This document shows, one piece after another, positions 42,209 to 47,354 of a stretch of 47,354 bases of DNA. Each line of letters opens with the position of its first letter. Position 1 is the stretch's first letter. The notes beneath the pieces are model-generated. The model made no database searches. It was not told the origin of the DNA and saw nothing but the letters and a program-made list of their open reading frames with translations. Source of the stretch: a bacterium (lineage in GTDB: Bacteria > Chloroflexota > Chloroflexia > Chloroflexales > Kallotenuaceae); assembly GCA_016781525.1 (NCBI GenBank), contig JADDQE010000103.1, forward strand, positions 1 to 47,354, in the 5' to 3' direction. The position numbers were made by a program, and so were the translations under genes.

Positions 42209-43441
42209 TTAGGAAGCCGCCGGCTTTTCCGCAGCATCACGCGGGCGAAAGCGGGCATCCTCGGATGGTCGCGCCGGCGGTACGAGACGCGCTGCGAGAC
42301 CTGCCGCGAGTGCAACCAGGAGCGCGGCAAGCACAAATGGGAGCCAAGCCGCGTATTCCAGCGCAAAGCCCGCGACGAGCGGACCAATGACGCGGGCCAG
42401 GGCAGCGATTGACTGCGAGATCCCAAGCACCTGCCCGCGCTCTTCCGGCGGGCTTTCGCGGCTGATCAGACTATTAGTCGTCGGAGTCGCCATACCCATG
42501 CCAAGTGCGACGGGCAGCATCGCCAACAGCAAGACCGGCCAGCTCGCGACGAAGCCAGTCCACACAAAGCCGAGCACACCGAAAACCAGGCCAACCTGAA
42601 GTGTTCGCCGCTCGCCAAAGCGCCGCACAATCGGACCGATCCCGCCCCCTTGCAGTAGTACAGCGAGCGCACCCACGTAGGCCAGGAGATATCCGCTTTC
42701 TTTCACACCGAAGCCAAACTTCTGATTGGTGAAAAGCGCGAATAGCCCCTGAAAGCCGGACTGGGCCAGATTGAAGAGGAAAAAGATTGCCAGCAACCAG
42801 CCAAGTTGTCGATAGCCGAACGCCCGCCGCAGTCCGTCCGCGTCGATGATCCGCGGCCGCCGGCGTATGTTCCGCTTGGCCTCTGGGAGCGACTCCGGCA
42901 GCATAAAGATTGTCAATAGCAGCGAGATCAGCGAGATACCCGCCGCGACAAAGGCCGGCAAGTGATAATTCTCACCATGGCTCAGCGCACCGCCGATTGC
43001 AGGGCCGAGAATAAAGCCTAGCCCAAAGGCCGCCCCAATCACACCGAAGGCCTTGGCGCGGTCCTTCTCATCAGTCACGTCGCTGATGTACGCCTGGGCG
43101 GTCGAAATATTTCCGCCGGAGATGCCATCCAGAATACGCGCCACAAAGAGCAGCGGTAGTGTATTAGCAACGCCGAGCAAAACGAACGAGAGCAAAGTTC
43201 CCACTTGGCTGATGATCAGCACCGGCCGACGACCAATGCGATCGGAGAGTGCTCCGAGGTAGGGCGTCGCGACCAGCTGCATCAGCGAATACGACGCGAG
43301 CAGCATGCCCGCCACGAAGGGCGACGCACCAAAGTGCGCGGCGTATAGGGGAAGAAGCGGCAGAATAATTCCAAAGCCGAGGAGCCCAACAAAGACAATC
43401 AGAAATATAGGAAACAGGGGGGAGCCCTGAGCACGCTTCAT
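42209..43441 (-). CDS. Major facilitator superfamily efflux transporter
   Basis: Polytopic transporter of 410 residues with about 12 membrane helices, resembling the TetA/multidrug H+ antiporters. The loop between helices 2 and 3 has the MFS motif A, GALSDRIGRRP (about 62-72), and helix 5 has the antiporter motif C-like GFILGPAIGGAL. The C-terminal tail is hydrophilic (RPSEDARFRPRDAAEK). GGAG lies 5 nt before the ATG. Substrate unknown. It separates the VWA operon from the divergent alpha/beta hydrolase. Confidence 0.88.
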   Translation of the reverse strand: MKRAQGSPLFPIFLIVFVGLLGFGIILPLLPLYAAHFGASPFVAGMLLASYSLMQLVATPYLGALSDRIGRRPVLIISQVGTLLSFVLLGVANTLPLLFVARILDGISGGNISTAQAYISDVTDEKDRAKAFGVIGAAFGLGFILGPAIGGALSHGENYHLPAFVAAGISLISLLLTIFMLPESLPEAKRNIRRRPRIIDADGLRRAFGYRQLGWLLAIFFLFNLAQSGFQGLFALFTNQKFGFGVKESGYLLAYVGALAVLLQGGGIGPIVRRFGERRTLQVGLVFGVLGFVWTGFVASWPVLLLAMLPVALGMGMATPTTNSLISRESPPEERGQVLGISQSIAALARVIGPLVAGFALEYAAWLPFVLAALLVALAAGLAARLVPPARPSEDARFRPRDAAEKPAAS

Positions 43442-43703
43442 GTATGCTCCGTCAAGTAAAAATAAGTCAAGACCAAGTATACCATGGCACCATGAGATGG
43501 GCCGGCACGTAGTGGCGCCGAAAGCACTTTACGCATGATGGGAAACGTCAGCTCCTACGATGCGCCGGCACGGAGACGGCTTGCACGCCTGCCTGCGCAA
43601 TAAATCCGTGAGCCAGCGATTTCTTGGCACGGAGCGTGTTATAGCTGTTAGCCTTCAGACTGTAACATGCGAGCACTCTATGCAAAGAGGAGCAAGAAAC
43701 ACC

Positions 43704-44609
43704 GTGACTATCGCTATTGAAGAACGTTTCGCCGTTCTTTCAGGGTTTCAAGAAGATATATCGCTACAGTATTTGACCGCAGGCGAGGGCATTCCGCTGG
43801 TGCTGCTACACGGCGTCGGTGATAGTGCCGAGAGCTGGCGGTCGGTTATCCCCGAGCTCGCACGAACGCATCAGGTCTATGCACCAAGCTTTCCCGGATC
43901 GGGCGAGAGCTCGAAGCCCGAGGTTGACTATTCGCCGGCGTACTTAACCGTCGTTCTGCAGCGGTTCCTCGATACGCTTGGGATTGAACGGGCGATCTTC
44001 GTCGGCAACTCGCTCGGCGGGCTGGTGGCGACACGACTGGCGCTCAGTACCCCTACAAGGGTGATTGCGCTCGGCCTGGTGGATAGTGCGGGACTTGGGC
44101 GGCAGCTTACGCTCGCACTGCGGCTGCAAAACCTGCCGGGCATGGGCACGCTGATTAGCAGCTGGAACAAGACCTCGATCGGCGCCTGGCAGTGGGCCGG
44201 GCAAATGGCAGCCTTGTGCTTCAACAATCCAGCACGAGTCCCGCACGAATGGCTTGAGCATGTCGCCGGGCTCGCGCAGCGCGACGGCTACCTCGAGGCA
44301 ACGGTCGCTCTTGTGCGCAGCGCATCCAATCTTCGTGGGCAGCTGAAGCGTGAAATGGTGCTTGACGACCTGCCTCGCCTAGCAATGCCCACCTTAATCA
44401 TCTGGGGCGAAAACGACCGAGTGGTTCGAGCGCGGCAAGCCCGGAAGACAGTCACGCGCCTCCCGCAGGGGCAGCTGACGATCATCCCTGATTGCGGCCA
44501 TCTACCTCAGCTTGAATGTCCGGAGGAGTTTGTCGCTATCCTCAGCCAATTCCTCACTCGCGTCACATCGGCCGCGGACACAGAGCTGACACGAGAAGCG
44601 TCTGCATAA
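43704..44609 (+). CDS. Alpha/beta hydrolase
   Basis: Cytosolic serine hydrolase of about 301 residues. The oxyanion segment VLLHGVGDSAESW, the nucleophile elbow GNSLGG with S103, D238 in WGENDRVV and H266 in DCGHLPQLE form an intact triad. The helical cap (about residues 115-215) is typical of esterases, C-C bond hydrolases and epoxide hydrolases, so the reaction cannot be named. The frame opens at 43560; GTG 43704 begins the conserved sequence and has GAGGAG 11 nt upstream, while ATG 43680 is an alternative start. Confidence 0.83.
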   Translation: MTIAIEERFAVLSGFQEDISLQYLTAGEGIPLVLLHGVGDSAESWRSVIPELARTHQVYAPSFPGSGESSKPEVDYSPAYLTVVLQRFLDTLGIERAIFVGNSLGGLVATRLALSTPTRVIALGLVDSAGLGRQLTLALRLQNLPGMGTLISSWNKTSIGAWQWAGQMAALCFNNPARVPHEWLEHVAGLAQRDGYLEATVALVRSASNLRGQLKREMVLDDLPRLAMPTLIIWGENDRVVRARQARKTVTRLPQGQLTIIPDCGHLPQLECPEEFVAILSQFLTRVTSAADTELTREASA

Positions 44610-44653
44610 TCGGAGGTCATACTCGTAGGTCGTAGACACGTAAGCTCGTGAGT

Positions 44654-44689
44654 CAACCACCGCTTCCGGTAGTCCAGAAGCGGTGGTTG
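44654..44689. terminator. Bidirectional hairpin between hydrolase and DUF58 gene
   Basis: CAACCACCGCTTC, 10-nt loop, GAAGCGGTGGTTG: perfect 13-bp stem in the convergent 119-bp gap. Confidence 0.7.
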
Positions 44690-44728
44690 TGCAATGAGCC
44701 GGCTGGAGTTTCCAGCGGGCAGCCAAAT

Positions 44729-45622
44729 TTATCGTACGATGTTCCGTCGGCGGAGCAGATTGAGCAGCAGCTCCTCGATCGGATAGCCTGTATCAATCGG
44801 GATATAGCTGATACCCCGCGCAGCGCAGTACTCGCCAACCTCTTCCCGCCAGCTTTCGAGACTTCGCTGGTAGCGCTGAAGCAGGTCGAGATCCGCAGTC
44901 AGATCGACATGTGGCCCGCCCTCCGCATCGACCAGCCGTATATCGCCCTCCAGCTCCGGCTCGAGCTCCTGGGGTGCTAGCACATGCAGCACCGTAATTT
45001 CGAATCGGCGGGATAGCAGCGCTTGCAATCCGGCCTGCCACTCCTCGTCCATTAAGTCTGAGCAGAGCAGCAACGGTCCAGGATTGCGCGCGGCTTGCGC
45101 ATAGCGCTTGCAAACCGCCGCAAAATGCGTGGCCGCACCGGGCTTGATGTCGCTGAGGAAGGAGAAGAGTGGAACGACTCCGCGCTTCGAGCGCTGCGGC
45201 GGCATCTTGAGCTCGCGTTCCTGACCGAAGGCGGTGAGCGTGATGCGATCGAGGTTCGAGAGCGCGATGTAGCCGATTGCCCCCGCCGCGCGCTTCGCGT
45301 AGAGCAGCTTGTTGGGCTCGCCCCAGTCCATCGAGCGGCTGGTGTCGACCAAGAGATGGACGGTAAGCTCCTCCTCGGCGACAAAGAGCTTGAGAAAGAA
45401 GCGCTCCATGCGCGCGTACAAGTTCCAATCGATCTGCCGGAAGTCATCACCAGCGACATAGGGCTTAAAGTCGGCAAATTCGACGGACGGGCCGCGCTTG
45501 GGACTCCGGCGCTCACCCTGAAGCTCGCCCGCCACGGCGCGCTTAGTAATTAACGCCAGCCGATCCAGCTTGGCCAAAAATTCCGGATCAAACAAACGCC
45601 CGGCGGTCGGTGCAGAGGTCAT
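44729..45622 (-). CDS. DUF58 family protein
   Basis: Soluble VWA-like protein of 297 residues that partners MoxR ATPases. The DUF58 core GPSVEFADFKPYVAGDDFRQIDW (about 40-65) is followed by a VWA domain with the DxSxS motif DTSRSMDWG near residue 97 and LLLCSDLMDEEW later. The frame starts upstream, but ATG 45622 begins the conserved MTSAPTAGRLF; the ribosome-binding site is weak (GGGAAG). It lies 79 bp after moxR, consistent with a two-gene unit. Confidence 0.88.
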   Translation of the reverse strand: MTSAPTAGRLFDPEFLAKLDRLALITKRAVAGELQGERRSPKRGPSVEFADFKPYVAGDDFRQIDWNLYARMERFFLKLFVAEEELTVHLLVDTSRSMDWGEPNKLLYAKRAAGAIGYIALSNLDRITLTAFGQERELKMPPQRSKRGVVPLFSFLSDIKPGAATHFAAVCKRYAQAARNPGPLLLCSDLMDEEWQAGLQALLSRRFEITVLHVLAPQELEPELEGDIRLVDAEGGPHVDLTADLDLLQRYQRSLESWREEVGEYCAARGISYIPIDTGYPIEELLLNLLRRRNIVR

Positions 45623-45701
45623 TGTCGCTTCCCGCCGCTGTCGTAGATTGGCTTCCACCTTCGTAGCGAGCACGCTCGACAGGAGCCAGCCTGACAACGC
45701 G

Positions 45702-46706
45702 CTAGGCCTCCTCTTTAACCGCTTCCACAATGCCACGCACCACGTCGTCGTTTCCTATGCCTTCGGCCTGCGCCTCAAAGTTAAGGATGACACGGTGGCG
45801 CAACGCCGGCAGCGCAGCCTGCTTCAGGTCGGCAAATGCGACATTGTAGCGACCGTCGAGCAGCGCCAAGATCTTACCCGCCAAAATCAACGTCTGCATA
45901 CCGCGGGGTGACGCCCCATATCGCACATACTGCCGCGCGACATTTGGAGCGCCCTTGCTGTCGGGATGCGTCGCTGAGACAAGTCGAGCGGCATAGTTCA
46001 ATACATGGGAGGCGATCGGCACCTCACGTGCCAGCGCCTGCATCTGTTGGATCGTCGGACCGTTAACTACTCGGCGCGGCTGTGGAGCATTCAAGCTTGT
46101 GGTGCGGTTGGCAATCTCGACCAGATCCTCCGTCGAAGGAAAGGGCACGTCGATCTTGAAGAAAAAGCGGTCGAGCTGCGCCTCTGGCAGGGGATACGTC
46201 CCTTCCATCTCAAGCGGGTTTTGCGTCGCCAATACGAAGAAGGGCTGATCGAGCTTATGGATCGTCTTGGCAACCGTTACGGTTCGCTCTTGCATGGCCT
46301 CCAGCAGGGCGGACTGCGTCTTCGGGGTTGCGCGGTTGATCTCGTCTGCGAGCACCAGATTCGCGAAGATCGGACCAGGCTCGAAGCGGAATTGTTTCCG
46401 ACCGGCCTCGTCCTCGGCAATGATCGTCGTCCCGACAATGTCGGCGGGCATCAAGTCTGGCGTGAACTGAATGCGCGAAAAGTGGCAGTCGACCACATCG
46501 GCGAGAGTGCGCACCAGCGTAGTCTTTGCCAGGCCGGGAACGCCTTCCAGCAGCGCATTGCCGCCGGCAAGCAGCGTTACCAATGTCAGGCGAATCAGCT
46601 CCCGCTGCCCGACGATGACCTTGCTGACCTCATTCTCAATCGCGGTCGCCGCAGCCCGGTATTGCTCCGGGGTGATGGTCGGTGCCGTGCGTACTGCAGT
46701 TGTCAT
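45702..46706 (-). CDS. MoxR-family AAA+ ATPase
   Basis: AAA+ chaperone-type ATPase of 334 residues. Walker A GVPGLAKT at 55-62, Walker B LADEINRATPKTQSALLEAM near 116 and the C-terminal lid domain (ASPRGMQTLILAGKILALLDGR) are typical of MoxR. Such ATPases are thought to remodel or activate VWA-containing partners. AAGGAG lies 5 nt before the ATG. Neighbours are the Gly-Gln-repeat protein upstream and DUF58 downstream on the same strand. Confidence 0.92.
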   Translation of the reverse strand: MTTAVRTAPTITPEQYRAAATAIENEVSKVIVGQRELIRLTLVTLLAGGNALLEGVPGLAKTTLVRTLADVVDCHFSRIQFTPDLMPADIVGTTIIAEDEAGRKQFRFEPGPIFANLVLADEINRATPKTQSALLEAMQERTVTVAKTIHKLDQPFFVLATQNPLEMEGTYPLPEAQLDRFFFKIDVPFPSTEDLVEIANRTTSLNAPQPRRVVNGPTIQQMQALAREVPIASHVLNYAARLVSATHPDSKGAPNVARQYVRYGASPRGMQTLILAGKILALLDGRYNVAFADLKQAALPALRHRVILNFEAQAEGIGNDDVVRGIVEAVKEEA

Positions 46707-46738
46707 GAAAACTCCTTAGAAGGCTTCGGGCTTCACGT

Positions 46739-46759
46739 CTCAGGAAAAACGTTCCTGAG
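46739..46759 (-). terminator. Hairpin between the Gly-Gln-repeat gene and moxR
   Basis: CTCAGGAA, loop AAACG, TTCCTGAG: perfect 8-bp stem between the stop at 46774 and the moxR ATG. Could attenuate read-through into moxR or just stabilise the 3' end. Confidence 0.4.
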
Positions 46760-46773
46760 GCTGAACCTGTAGC

Positions 46774-47354
<581 letters not shown>

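Overview
The window looks like a chromosomal segment of a Gram-positive-type (monoderm) member of the Chloroflexota, probably class Chloroflexia. The grounds are indirect: a type 2 isopentenyl diphosphate isomerase coupled to recF, a MoxR/DUF58/von Willebrand factor A (VWA) locus with a Gln-Gly-repeat protein, lipoprotein-type binding proteins, secreted proteins that end in a short aromatic-Leu-Pro tail, and GC-rich codon use. No rRNA, tRNA, CRISPR array, phage gene or insertion sequence was recognised.

Layout. 1-770: the shrunken remnant of a secreted 5'-nucleotidase (minus). 975-3216: fni and recF (plus), converging on a secreted glycoside-hydrolase-like protein (3280-4770, minus). 5359-8006: a B12-dependent diol/glycerol dehydratase whose large and medium subunits are fused, followed by its small subunit (minus). 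8117-20966: a long minus-strand block for sugar-acid use: ManD-type dehydratase, a second enolase-superfamily dehydratase, RraA-like protein, uronate-dehydrogenase-like SDR, UxuA, an internally deleted SDR, an aldose-epimerase-like protein and a complete Dpp-type ABC importer with lipoprotein receptor. 21326-27798: the divergent plus-strand arm with a PQQ-type sugar dehydrogenase lipoprotein, a second uronate-dehydrogenase-like SDR, a DgoD-like dehydratase, a 6-phosphogluconolactonase-family lactonase, KDG kinase and KDPG aldolase. The two arms diverge from a 30-bp perfect inverted repeat in which two good sigma70-type promoters overlap face to face.

Read together, the two arms describe import and oxidation of sugars or uronic acids, lactone opening, dehydration to 2-keto-3-deoxy acids, phosphorylation by KDG kinase and cleavage by KDPG aldolase to pyruvate and glyceraldehyde 3-phosphate. 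The actual substrate cannot be read from the sequence. Three enolase-superfamily dehydratases of different subfamilies, plus UxuA, suggest that several isomeric acids are handled.

27983-34121: assorted genes: zinc alcohol dehydrogenase family (minus), methyltransferase (minus), a small unknown protein, a cupredoxin whose signal peptide is out of frame, an M1 metallopeptidase and an unusual winged-helix/AAA ATPase (plus). 34288-41987: three membrane VWA proteins in one minus-strand operon (BatA-like, then two large paralogues each with two VWA domains). 42209-44609: MFS transporter (minus) and alpha/beta hydrolase (plus). 44729-47354: DUF58 protein, MoxR ATPase and the C-terminal part of a Gly-Gln-repeat protein that runs off the window (minus). 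Perfect hairpins sit in most convergent gaps and at several operon ends.
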